64,000 nucleotides of DNA from Sphagnum compactum (lineage: Eukaryota > Bryophyta > Sphagnopsida > Sphagnales). The notes beneath the pieces are model-generated. The model saw only the letters and a list, made by a program, of their open reading frames with translations. It was not told the DNA's origin and ran no database searches. This document shows positions 47,645-58,230 of this stretch, in pieces. Positions within the stretch are counted from its first letter, which is position 1. Every line of letters begins with the position of its first letter. The DNA is taken from contig OZ234503.1 in the NCBI GenBank assembly GCA_965153455.1, positions 9,367,118 through 9,431,117 of the forward strand. The letters are read 5' to 3'. A program made the position numbers and the translations under genes.

Positions 47645-47865
47645 TTTTCTATGAGGTATGTAGCTTTTGGTTGGGGTTCCATTTTGCAAACAACTAGGAC
47701 TTAAAATGTGTAGTTTTGGTTGAGGTTTCCATTTTGCAAATAGTTATGATTCACTTAGCACGTAGCTTTTTATTGGGGTTTCCATTTTGCAAACAATCAA
47801 GATCTAGTGTGTGTGTGGCCTTGTAATGGGGTTCCCATTTTGCAAATAATTATGATTTAGGGTCT
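47645..47865. repeat. Tandem repeat ~55 bp x 4
   Basis: Four units with TGTAGCTTTTGGTTGGGGTT or variants, TTCCATTTTGCAAA and AA-TA-GATT-AG. Non-coding. Confidence 0.8.
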
Positions 47866-49220
47866 ATGAATGATCTAATTGAAATTAGTAACGAGTTTGT
47901 GTGAAGTGTGAAAACTAAATGCATGTTTATGTGAAGTTGAATTCAACTACTTGAATTTTCTTGAATGCAAGTTCATGTCAAATTGAATATAATTGCTTGA
48001 ATGAAATCAAATGTGGGGTTTGATGTTTGTTATAGAGTTATTTGGGTTGTAAAATATTTCATTCTAGTTGATGCAATTATGTTGAATAAAATTCAATGCA
48101 ACATCAATTGTTTGAAAGATTTTCAATGTGTGATTGCTTGGAGTGTTTTTGCTTTCTTGTGTGTATGCTTGGAGAATCTAAGAGTGAAATCTATGCCCAC
48201 CACCAATTTGCATGTGTCCATTTGTTAAGGCTATAACCCAAGGCAATTGATTGACTATGCCATATGGCATCAATGACTATAACTTGTTGGATTTGTTTCA
48301 TCACTTAGAAATTACAATTTTACAATTATTTAGCCTACAACTTTGATAGTTAAAAGTTAGTTATTGAAGAAGAATTAGAATATGTACAAAAAAAACTTTG
48401 TTAAAAGTTCAAACATTTTTGTAAATTGTGTGTGACACTTTCAAATTCACACACATCTTTGACTTAAACATGTTTTTTTTGCTTGACAATGATATGAATT
48501 ATGACTATGCTCCTTTTTGCACATGCCGAAGTTCATGTTTAACAAGCACCACAGTTTTTCATATATGTTACCCATGCACTTGTGTGAAAATAAAATCGAC
48601 CTATGTCGATGATCGAAAGGCATCAAGGTTGCCAAAAACAATTTTACACATGGGCCCCATAGGCTTCACAAATGATTTGTTTTTTAATGCCCTACCCCCC
48701 TTGTATGCTTGAAAATAGATACCCAACCAACACTAGTAAAAACTTCTTTTTTTCCATTTGTCTATGTCAAAATTTTGATGAAATTTAAGAAAACATTAGC
48801 AAAATTAGTTCAATTTACATTTAAAAAGAAAAAAAAAATTCCAAAAGTTTCCCAATTTCTTTGTCAAAAAATGGCAATATTTTTGTTAAGAAAAAATATT
48901 GGTACTAATGTGGCTGCTGCTTCACCTAGGGCTTCCTAGATAAGGAGGTCAAAATTATTAAACCCCTGAAAGAGGATGGGCTCCAAGAGATAAATATCAA
49001 TCTTGGTATAAGAAGGTTATCAATAACATTATACATAATTTAGTTGTAAGTTCTTACCATTTTTTTATTCTTATTATTTCTTTTTCAAAAATTCTTAATT
49101 TTCAATTTTCAATTTTCAATTTTCAAAAACTGAAAGAAAACCTAATAATTACTAGTAGACCTGAAAAACCTTTATGGGTTTTGTCTTAGTTTTTAATGTT
49201 TAATAGCCTACCTAGATGAT
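47866..49220. other. AT-rich intergenic DNA
   Basis: No supported gene. A short (CAATTTT)n run lies at 49098-49123. Open frames at 48001-48228 and 48428-48712 have no recognisable domain. Confidence 0.5.
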
Positions 49221-49458
49221 TAAAATTTTCATCCAAGTAGGTTATCAATCATCAAACTCTAAACCCCTTAACCAAATGTGTAAAATTTTCATCCAAGTAG
49301 GTTGTCAATCGTCAAACTCTAAACCCCTTAACCAAATGTGCAAAATTTTCATCCAAGTAGGTTATCAATCATCAAACTCTAAACCGCTTAACCAAATGGT
49401 TAAATTTTTTGTCCAAGTAGGTTATCAATCGTCAAACTCTAAACCCCTCTTAACCCAA
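49221..49458 (+). repeat. 60-bp tandem repeat x 4
   Basis: Four units of exactly 60 bp (49221, 49281, 49341, 49401), each with AAAATTTTCATCCAAGTAGG, TTATCAATC-TCAAACTCTAA and ACCCCTTAACCAAATG. Because 60 is a multiple of three, a forward frame stays open and would encode a 20-residue repeat (KIFIQVGYQSSNSKPLNQMC), but there is no other sign of coding. Confidence 0.9.
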
Positions 49459-50279
49459 TGTCCCCTAGGAATTAGAAGCAAAAAGCATTGCCTAGTGCCA
49501 ATGCCAAGGAAGCAAAAATCGTAACCTAAAATTTCAAATGTGATTGGCCATATATTTATAAAGGGGAGCAAAGGCTGCAAGAAAGGGTGGTTCATTACAA
49601 TAACTTTTTAAGACAAATTTGACATGTAGGGATATGAAAGTCATGGCTTAAATGCCTTTTGAGCTTCTCATTTATGCTAATTAAGTTTTATGCTTCTTCT
49701 TGTTCGAGCACTTTCAATTTCAATGTACCTAAACCTTACAACCTATTTGCTTAGAATAACAAGCATTTCTGAAAGCGGGTATTTGAAAATTTAACCCTTA
49801 TTCATCAAGCGTGGGTATTTATGAAAAATAATAATTAAAAAAATTAGTAATCAAGGGAATTATTTTGATGATGAAATTGATGACAGGCGAGTCTAAACAT
49901 TTTTTGAATTTTTTTATAGTGATAACCTATGTGTTCCAAAAATAAGAAATTAAAATATAGCCTACCCAATCAATTATGCAATAATAATAATAATAATAAT
50001 CAACCAACCTCAGTAAATACGAATGTTTTGCAATTTGTAAAGAACCAGCGAGTCAAAATATTACACATTTAAAAGATTGCCCAGTAAATAGTAAATACTG
50101 CGCTCGACTCGACGGCCATGTTTGGGGGATGATGGGGCCGATTGGGGTAAACCCTAAAAGAATCGAATTGGGAAAGAAAAGAAAGTCCACGAAAAGATCA
50201 TGATAGTTCCACAACCAACTAGTGTGGCCAGTGCCCCCCTTGAGTGCACATTGTAAGGTAGTGGTGAGTTCCGTATAGT
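49459..50279. other. Intergenic DNA
   Basis: AT-rich with an (AAT)n microsatellite at 49980-50000 and an isolated AAACCCTAAA motif at 50149. No gene recognised. Confidence 0.5.
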
Positions 50280-50388
50280 AGGCACTTTCTTTCTTGAGGC
50301 CATTCGTGGATTTGAGGGACCAGCCCCTTCAAATCAGCACCCTCGAATAATCAATCCATGAATGAATGGCCTCAGGAAGAAAGTGCCT
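50280..50388. repeat. Foldback sequence with ~33-nt arms
   Basis: AGGCACTTTCTTTCTTGAGG-CCATTC at the left pairs with the right end, which reads AGGCACTTTCTTCCTGAGGC-CATTC on the other strand. The stem continues through GTGGATTTG/CAATCCATG with a 4-nt bulge. The loop is about 40 nt; total 109 nt. The size suits a small MITE or an inverted-repeat small-RNA precursor; the sequence alone cannot tell. Confidence 0.75.
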
Positions 50389-51079
50389 CTCTTCACATAA
50401 AAGTGCCTTCAAAGCACTTCAAAACAAGGCATCACAAACACGCTGGCCTTGCCATTAGATAAGATGTTGTACATCGACCTACTACTGTGTCCACACTCTA
50501 AATACCAAAAAAGTCTATTCCGATCTAAACAGTCTAAAACACCTCCACCAAAGAAACCGGTTCTAATAAGGTAAAAACTTCCAAAAGTTGGATCCAATGT
50601 GATAGTCCCTGGGCCCCCCATAAATTAAGGTAGTTTCCAAAAACAAAAGATGCCTGAAATTGAAGAGGGTTGGTGTCTCTTATGGGGGAAATTCTGCTCA
50701 GGAAGGGAGGTTCCTGAAAATGTACTACTTACTTGAGCAATTTTTATTACAGTGCTTGCTTGCTTTACCGACTCTGTGATGTGATGCACCAAATTTGAAT
50801 AGTAATGGAAATCACAAGCATTATTATAGCCTATATAAGACCTTTTAAACACTCAAACAAATGATGGATGCAAGCAAGCACCAATAATTTGATTTGCACC
50901 ACCAAATGTCATCATATCCAATTAACAACTCAAGGGCTTGAAAGCCTTTTAAGTAGTGTCTATCAAGAGCTTAGTTATTAAAGACGTACTTGAAATGACC
51001 ATCAAAGTTACGTCCATTAGGTAATATCTATTAACTATGACCATAATAACCACACAAAGTGCGCACACTCCACAATCCT
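50389..51079. other. Intergenic DNA
   Basis: No supported gene; short minus-strand frames (70-75 codons) at 50409-50621 and 50625-50852 lack recognisable domains. Confidence 0.5.
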
Positions 51080-51412
51080 CTTATTTGTTGGCCTTGCCCG
51101 CCAAGGCAAGGATATTGTGTTTAGATTCACTAAAGGAGTAATATTATAGCTTAAGGGATTTTTGCCCCTACGTAATAGGCTCTATTTTTATATGAGGATT
51201 TTTGAAAGATGATATTTTGGCTTGTGTTGAAGCTTGACATTAGTTATAGAGTTATAATATCTTGAAGGATTTTGGTTTCTTTTAAAGGATCTTTTGAAGA
51301 TTATATTTTTGAGTGGTGAAATATATGAGTTTCCATAATTCTTCTTTTGCCTTAAGATACTTTTTTAATGTAAATGGCAAAGGCCACAGTGTGTGTGACA
51401 CACCCCTCGTTT
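51080..51412 (-). mobile_element. Small non-autonomous (MITE-like) element, family A copy 2
   Basis: Reverse-complement relative of 1841-2186, with conserved blocks in the same order over about 330 bp. Terminal GGCCTTGCC is present near 51090; the other end reads GGCAAAGGCC with one extra base (near 51376). Copy 2 carries a GTGTGTGTGACACAC palindromic insertion near its right end that copy 1 lacks. Confidence 0.6.
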
Positions 51413-52416
51413 GACAATGCGGGCTCTTGATTGAGTCTTGAAGCAACTTGTCAATTTTCATCCACTTATCAATTGAGAATCAAGAAATCTCAATTCTCAC
51501 AATTAAGAAAGCCAGAACAAGATTAAATTTCTTTTTTTAAGTCAAAGAAAGACTCCACAAAAGGATTTGCAAAACTGGGAAGAAAGGCCAAAATGAGTGA
51601 CAAAACGAGAAGAAAACTCACTTGCAGTATGAACAAGAGTGATGGTCTCTCTCTTGTTCAGGGACCATCAACAGTAACATGAATGATGTAAACATGTGTG
51701 ATAGTGACTTCTCTATCACAACTTCCCCACTGATGACTTTGTCAGCTCCCTACAGTGGGTATCGGCCACAGTAAACACTAACCTGCTTGCTGCAGTCCCG
51801 CAGCTACAAGAAGACCCACCCATGATACTGGCTAGCAACACAGAACAACACAAGGAAAAACACAGACACATAGGAAGAAGACAAAAGATAGAGAAACAGA
51901 GACCTGTAACCCAGATGCTTCTGGAGAAAGCATTTGGGTTATGGGTTGGTTAACATATCCACATTTGCAAATTAAAGACTATCGACACCCAGTAAGGACT
52001 CTTGTGTCTATCATGACTCAAACCAAAACAGGCAAGTGGCAGTGCTGCTGAAGACACACAACATTACAGGATGAAAATGTTACATCCTCCAAAGCATTGC
52101 TCACATTGCAACTCATACATAGGAGCAAAGAGAACATCCATAATCATTATTGACAAAAAGATACAGAAATTAATGTAGCAATGATTGAAATTTCTTTCCA
52201 CATTCACCAAGAGGTCAGACTCAAGAAGCTTCAAAGAAGTATCAAATTCATCTTGCTGCAAAACTCACAACAGTGAAATCTATGCCATGGGTCTGCATGC
52301 TCTCACAGAGCATTGCATTTATCATTCATGAACTGTCACAACAGACAAGGTGACAAATTGCATCCTGTGAGGTTCTAACCACTCCAGTAATGAGCACACT
52401 TGTAGTACAATCTTAC
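51413..52416. other. Unassigned DNA downstream of the minus-strand genes
   Basis: Moderate base composition and several splice-like sites on the minus strand. A possible exon lies at 52260-52170 (acceptor GTTTTGCAG, then QDEFDTSLKLLESDLLVN), but the frame does not fit the candidate exons upstream. It may be 3' UTR of a minus-strand transcript. Confidence 0.35.
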
Positions 52417-52815
52417 AGCAAAAATACTGTGTCTAAACAATGGAGGGTGATTTCACCTCCAAAAACATTCACTGACCCGATGAACCACTCATCCTCTAAA
52501 TACACTTGTCCACACAACCCCAAATTTTTAAAGCCCTGCAGGTCTTCACCAAATACAAATGCTTGCACCAATTGAGCTGCCATTACTGTGTTTAGCTGCA
52601 TTCAAACAATTTGATAACATCAGTAGAGTTGAAACCAAGACTTCTGAATAGGTACAAACAGGAAAAAGGACAACAGTGACACATTTGGAATAGAGAGAAA
52701 CACTGAACTGTCCAAGAACACATACCTTGCAAATAGTACCAACCCACAATGACCACTGCACATGCAAAGCCAAAACAGTATTTGCAGACAGTCCCACTGC
52801 ATGCATAACCTCCTT
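52417..52815 (-). CDS. Candidate small coding exons, function unknown
   Basis: Two minus-strand segments join in frame through good GT-AG sites: 52815-52726 (acceptor AATCACTCAG, donor TGCAAG|GTATGT) and 52595-52417 (acceptor TGAATGCAG, donor TTGCT|GTAAGA). They read KEVMHAVGLSANTVLALHVQ then WSLWVGTICK, and LNTVMAAQLVQAFVFGEDLQ, GFKNLGLCGQVYLEDEWFIG, SVNVFGGEITLHCLDTVF. Codon use looks protein-like. The start exon is unclear: an ATG at 52959 with SK|GTCCTG would need a weak donor. Every plausible next exon stops within ten codons. I recognise no family. It lies 0.9 kb downstream of the MAPKKK on the same strand, so spliced 3' UTR of that gene is an alternative. Confidence 0.3.
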
Positions 52816-53719
52816 CTGAGTGATTAGTGACAGTCCTGGACTATGTCCTCCTCCTCCTCCTCCTCCTGCTGTAAACTGAAAATGCCCCACCATACTCGGA
52901 GTGTGCAGGACCTTTGAAAAAATGGTAATGGCAAGCACAGTCTTATGACTACAGTCCATATATCACAACCCATTTCCATCTCAAGACCTTACAACTTTAT
53001 CAGCTGTATGTATGATTGGGAAGAACCAATTCCAAAGGCAAGAAGGTCAAATGACATGTGAAGTTGGGATATTTAAGGAATTTTTCTGAACACACATTGC
53101 CAACCCAACTGCATAAATTATCACTGGATAATGCCACCAAACAGAAAAACAATGGGTTGAAAACCAAACTATAGAGAACTGGATTTGGAGCCTAGACCCA
53201 GTTCATATCTACCAGAGGTTTGGCGAGAAAACTCCAGTCCACAGTGACACTTTGAATGTAAAACTGTAGTTGCAGTTCCACCAAAACCAAAGCAAATACG
53301 AGACCACAATGAGAGGTGGTCATAACCTTATAAGTGTCACTCATAAGGTATTGAATCATCATCACCTTCACCATGAATGGCAGCAACTAGCTGCTATTTT
53401 TTTCTCCTCACAGACTGACTTCACCATCGACCCCAAAAGTGGTGGCAGATACTTATTTAATAATCTGCTCAAAAAGTTGAGCAAATACATTATACAGAAG
53501 TCTGTGTCCTGACTTTCCATTCCCATTTCTGGAAACTCATGAGAAGACTCAAATTGCGGTTGCAGCTAGCACTTGAGAGACATAGCTAACCGACAAAAAA
53601 AACCATCACTCGTTATCCTCATTCAAGCTGCAACAAGCATTTGAAGGGTGAGCTTCAATTGGTTCCTCATGTTGTACACCTGTTTAACACACAAAGTGGG
53701 GCTGTATTTTTCTTCCTGA
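52816..53719 (-). other. 3' flank of the MAPKKK gene
   Basis: Contains a possible 3' UTR acceptor (GTGTTAAACAG near 53660) and a 64-codon minus-strand frame (53192-53386) with protein-like but unrecognised sequence (VELQLQFYIQSVTVDWSFLA). A GGAGGA triplet tract lies at 52846-52866. Confidence 0.4.
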
Positions 53720-55975
53720 CTAGCTGTGGCTTTGGTGTGGTTCCTCAGGCAATGAACTCATGCTGAATTCACTTCGTCTGGTCCTCATGGAGTGCACCTG
53801 TCTTCGAATGACCACAACGGAGTTTGTGCTTTCCTCCTCTACGGTTTCAGTTCCAATTGTCAACTCCAAAGATGTACATTCTTCAATATTAGGAAGTCCT
53901 GCCGGTCCAACAAACCTAGGAAGACCCAACTCTGGCATGCCAGTCACAAAAGGATGCACAAGAAGCATATCGACAGTTGGGCGTTTCATAACATTAACTT
54001 CTAAGCACCCAGCAATAAAGTCAATCATGGCCGGTGGCAAATTCTCAGGAATAGGTGGCACCTCCCCATGGCCTACTTTCCAAAGTACCCGAAGCCACTC
54101 CAAATCTCCAAAGGGAGGAGATCCAGTTGCCATTTCCAGCACTGTGCACCCAAGACTCCAAATATCAGCAGCGACATTGTACGATTTCTTGGGATCGATC
54201 ACCTCAGGTGCCATCCAGTAAGCACTTCCCTTACAAGACTTGAGCATATCAAGCTTGGCGACCTGTTTAGCCATTCCAAAATCAGCAAGCTTCACCACTC
54301 CATTGACATCCACTAGAATGTTGGCACATTTTATATCCCGATGTACAATGTGACGATCATGCAGGTACTTAAGACCACGAAGAATTTGCTGCGTGTATCT
54401 ACGAACTTGATCTGGGAACATAACTCCATATTTCCTGTATACAGATGCCAACGAACCCTTGCTTACAAGCTCCAGAAAGATGTAGAGTTTGTCCACCTCC
54501 ATTTGTGTGCCAAGGTACTGAACAATGTTGTCATGTTGGAATTTACGCAAAAGGGTAATTTCTTGCTCGAGTTGCATGATTGCCTGCTTAGCTTGTGAAT
54601 CCTGCTCCGACAATGAGACTTCCTTCACTGCAAAAAAGCACCCATTGTCGCCAACTGCCTCATACACTGTCCCAAATGAACCACTCCCAAGTAGGTCCCC
54701 TTTTTTCCACGAGTTCCAAGACGGCTCATTGGAAGCATCACTAACAAACTCATCACAAGCAGTCTGCTCTGTGGCACTGTTTTCTGCCGGCACAACTGAA
54801 GCAGTCTGCTCTGCGGCTCTGTGTTCTGGCGGCACAGGCACAACAGGCTCTACCACAATAGGGCCCTCCTCAGCCTCATTAGCTACATGCTCTTGTGGTG
54901 GCTCTTGCTGCCCTGAAGAACTTTCAGCATGTTTTCCATGCCACTGTAGGGGTGCAAGACTGGAAGAATGCCTATGTTCCTTATTAGAAGCATGCCTGAC
55001 GCTATCCCCATCACCTTGCTTTGCCAAAGGCTCTTTGAAAGCTATACCTGCTCGTCTATCTGATGCTTTGGGCTCTCCAACCATGCTAGCAACAGGAGTG
55101 GACTCGCTGCTTGAGGGTGACACCTCAGACCACTTTTCAGGTGGTTCAGAGTGCCATCGTCTGAGCTCTGCTTCAGTGCGCAAGAGTTTCCGAGATAATG
55201 CTGACTCCTTCAGAGCACTTGTGCCTCCTTCGGGTTGATGTGCAGATTGAACTGCACCAGTTGTTACAGGCAATAGAGTTGACCTCTCTGAACCCCCAGG
55301 AAAAGACTCTGCAGTCTTCAGTGATCGTTCAGTAACAGGGGTGTACCCTCTTTCTGACAGCATACGGGGCCTCTCTGCCCTGAGGACGGCAGCTGGAGAA
55401 ACCTTTTGAGGACGACTACCATACTGAGGTCGTTGCTCATTGCCCAAAACATCTGGCAACCTACCACGGCGGCCCAAACCTTCTTGTGAATACACTGGGG
55501 AGTGGTAAGGTGGATCTATGGTTAATTTAGGTCGCTGATCATCTACAGGTGATACTGAGCCAGTAGCAGTAGGGGGAGAGATAGGTTGGATGGTGAGTGA
55601 AGAAGCCGGCTGGTCTGTGGGAGGAGAAAATGGACTACTGACAGATTTGCGACGCTCCCAGTCAGAAGCAGAAATCCCAAGATTAGCTACCCCAGAAATA
55701 CCTAAGTAGCTGCAAAACATATCCAAATCTGCTTCATCTGATGGACCCCTCACTCGAAAGCTCTTATCGCGATTCCAGTTCTGCATCCTGGGTGGTGGCA
55801 CATCTCCAGGTTTACCAACCAGAGTTTTTGTTTTTGTGGATGCACCATTCGCACGATGATCTTCATGTTCAGATGTCATGTTGCTGCTGTCTTGAAGATG
55901 AAGTGGATCATATTCCACATGTTTTAGTGCCCTCATGCGCTCGAGCTTTGGTTTCACCATGGACCCTGACATCAT
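53720..55975 (-). CDS. MEKK1-type MAP kinase kinase kinase
   Basis: A single-exon protein of 751 residues from the first ATG (55975); the frame is open 10 codons further but without an ATG. The kinase domain spans about residues 422-678 with every key element: P-loop GSGSFGTVYEA, VAIK-type lysine in FAVKEV (~448), QLEQEITLLRKFQHDNIVQY, HRDIKCANILVD (~543), DFGMAKQ, the GSAYWMAPEV activation segment, and ADIWSLGCTVLEMATGSPP. SAYWMAPEV and HRDIKCANILVD are typical of plant group A MEKK kinases. The N-terminus includes DLDMFCSYLGISGVANLGIS followed by ASDWERRK, resembling a short conserved motif of plant MEKK1 relatives, then long disordered Pro/Ser-rich sequence with many Ser/Thr-Pro sites. In plants such kinases phosphorylate MKKs in immune and stress cascades. 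The lack of introns is notable, since angiosperm homologues usually have several. Confidence 0.95.
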   Translation of the reverse strand: MMSGSMVKPKLERMRALKHVEYDPLHLQDSSNMTSEHEDHRANGASTKTKTLVGKPGDVPPPRMQNWNRDKSFRVRGPSDEADLDMFCSYLGISGVANLGISASDWERRKSVSSPFSPPTDQPASSLTIQPISPPTATGSVSPVDDQRPKLTIDPPYHSPVYSQEGLGRRGRLPDVLGNEQRPQYGSRPQKVSPAAVLRAERPRMLSERGYTPVTERSLKTAESFPGGSERSTLLPVTTGAVQSAHQPEGGTSALKESALSRKLLRTEAELRRWHSEPPEKWSEVSPSSSESTPVASMVGEPKASDRRAGIAFKEPLAKQGDGDSVRHASNKEHRHSSSLAPLQWHGKHAESSSGQQEPPQEHVANEAEEGPIVVEPVVPVPPEHRAAEQTASVVPAENSATEQTACDEFVSDASNEPSWNSWKKGDLLGSGSFGTVYEAVGDNGCFFAVKEVSLSEQDSQAKQAIMQLEQEITLLRKFQHDNIVQYLGTQMEVDKLYIFLELVSKGSLASVYRKYGVMFPDQVRRYTQQILRGLKYLHDRHIVHRDIKCANILVDVNGVVKLADFGMAKQVAKLDMLKSCKGSAYWMAPEVIDPKKSYNVAADIWSLGCTVLEMATGSPPFGDLEWLRVLWKVGHGEVPPIPENLPPAMIDFIAGCLEVNVMKRPTVDMLLVHPFVTGMPELGLPRFVGPAGLPNIEECTSLELTIGTETVEEESTNSVVVIRRQVHSMRTRRSEFSMSSLPEEPHQSHS

Positions 55976-57040
55976 TGTGGAGAGCTGCCACTGACCCCAA
56001 TCCACACCTTTTCTTCCTATGTTGAGCTCTGACAGTCCCCAAGTTTCAGACCCATTCTTTGGCAGCAGGAATGACTTCTCAAAATCAAACCCTTTACTTC
56101 AGTTTGAGGAAATTCCTGCTTGAAGAGGAAATTCTCACTTGACCCTAAGAGAAGAAATCCTGATCCACATCCTTAGACCATGCTTCTTAAGCCCTCTGAG
56201 ATTCAAACATTGTCTCCTCAAGCTATCACACAAACGCACCATACACCTTCAATATGACCACTCGTCTCTCATCACTGCAGAAGAAGAATCTCCAAAAAAA
56301 AATTCTGCAAAGAAAAAACAACTCCAGACACATCTTTTTAGATTTTCCTCCCACCCAACACCTCTTCAAGCTCTTGTTGGTCATAAAAAAAAACCTCCTT
56401 CCAAAATGGAACCACAAAACCCTAAGTAAAATCTTCAATACCAGTTTCTTCAAAAATCAAAAAACAGTTCAACCATGTGTGTGGGAGTTTCTTATATGGA
56501 GAAGGACTGGAACAAAAGAAAGAAAAGGGAAAACACATGGGGGAGTCATAGTAAACTAACCCATATTCCTGCAAAAATCATTTCCTCATCCGCTTGTCAC
56601 TAGTAGCTCTTCCTGTTTGTTTTTGCTCCACCACTTCCCCCAAAACATTTCCTGCTTGGCATATCTGCTGCTGTTTCTGTTGCTGTTTCTGTTGCTGCGA
56701 CTGTTGCTGCTACCTCCCATTTTTACTTTCTTCCACAACAACACCCATGAAGCTGATTCAAAACTCCACATCCTCAGCCTCAAATCCCTTTCTCCAACAG
56801 AAGAGGAAGATGATGAGCAGCTGGAAACTGAAACCACCCCATGACTATAAGAAAAAACCAGTTCTGAGGCTGTTGAGAAAGAACACTACCGCAGAGTTCT
56901 ACCAGACGTCCACCACTCTTCAACAAAGTTCGTGCACCACCTCCAACAACACCAACAGCGGCAAAAGAGGGAAGAAGAACAAGAACAAGAAGAAACAGCA
57001 AATCCCTACATGAGACACAAAGGGAGAAAAAGGGGAGAGA
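55976..57040 (-). other. 5' leader and promoter region of the MAPKKK
   Basis: Minus-strand reading has a short upstream ORF of 12 codons (MGLKLGDCQSST then stop) ending about 50 nt before the kinase ATG, which could reduce translation. Further up lies a CAG-rich triplet tract (56660-56720, repeats of CAGCAACAGAAACAG) and A-rich/CCTAA-bearing DNA (56415). Leader introns are possible; the transcription start is not resolved. Confidence 0.45.
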
Positions 57041-57044
57041 GGGG

Positions 57045-58230
57045 ACAGAAATGGATGAAAAATGGATCAAAGTGGGAGAGAGAATGAAAGAAACAAATGG
57101 ATGAAAAATGGCGCAAATTTTCATTCTTTCATAACCGCAATTTTGGGTTGTTCATTAACCAATTATTGGTGTTTGTTCGAAACAAAGACCAAAATAACAC
57201 TCGCACACAAATGGATGAAAAATGGATCAAAGGGGAGAGAGAGAACTTGCCAAAATGGATGACAATGGGTGAAAAATGGAGCAAAACTTCATTCCTTCGT
57301 TAGTGTAATTTTGGGTTGTTCATTAGCAATTATTGAAGAGACCAAAAAAAAAACTTAAAAACACACGCACACAAATGGATGAACAATGGATCAAAGGGGA
57401 GAGAGAGAACTTGCCACAAATGGATGAAAAATGGAGCAAAACTTCATTCCTTCGTTAGTGTAATTTTGGGTTGTTCATTAGCAATTATTGAAGAGACCAA
57501 AAAAAAAACCTTAAAAACACACGCACACAAATGGATGAACAATGGATCAAAGGGGAGAGAGAGAACTTGCCACAAATGGATGAAAAATGGAGCAAAACTT
57601 CATTCCCTTGTTAGTGTAATTCTGGATTGTTCATTAGCAATTATTGAAGAGAAAAGAAAAAGTTTAAACACACCAACACAAATGGATGAAGAAGAGATCC
57701 AAGGGGAGAGCGATAGATAACTTGACACAACTGGATGAAAAGTGGCATAAGGACAATTTTGGGGTTGTTCATCAAAACACAAATGGATGAAGAAGGGATC
57801 AAAGGGCCTAGAGATAAGACACAAATGGATGAAAAGTGGAGCAAAACTTCATTCCTTCATAAGGGCAATTGTGGGTTGTTCATTAGCAAATATTCAATTT
57901 AGAAAAATGAGAGGAACCAACAAAAGCCAAAAATAATCACACAGGGGAAACTCTTACACGTTTGCCAGGGAGAGAGAATGGATGAAAAAGGGCACAAGGG
58001 CAGCAATTATGGGTTGTTGATTAGCAATATTCATCCAAGAAAAAAAAGAGAAACTCAAAACAAAAACCAGGAGGAAAAAAAAACACGTGCAAAAGGGCAA
58101 ACTCTTTTTAAAGTTTGCCAAAAACAGAAATGGATGCAAAAGGGATGAAAACTTCTTCACAAGGGCAACTATGGGTTGTTCATTAGAAATATTCATCCAA
58201 GAAAAATAGATACCCAAAACCCAAAAAAGC
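57045..58230. repeat. ~156-bp satellite array (about 7 units)
   Basis: Units combine CACAAATGGATGA-AATGGA, TCAAAGGGGAGAGAGAGAAC, TTGCCA, AATGGAGCAAAACTTCATTC, CTTCGTTAGTGTAATTTTGG and GTTGTTCATTAGCAATTATT. The units at 57361 and 57517 are nearly identical (period 156 bp); outer units are more diverged and shorter. It starts about 1.1 kb upstream of the MAPKKK coding region. Confidence 0.88.

Noticed and set aside
49216-49524. Repeat protein of 102 residues
   Set aside because: Explained by a 60-bp tandem repeat that happens to keep frame; listed only as a low-interest check.
54525-55238. 237-codon forward frame inside the MAPKKK
   Set aside because: Antisense to the kinase coding region; no family resemblance.
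57045-58230. CRISPR-like array
   Set aside because: The units are continuous satellite repeats without unique spacers, in a plant nuclear context.
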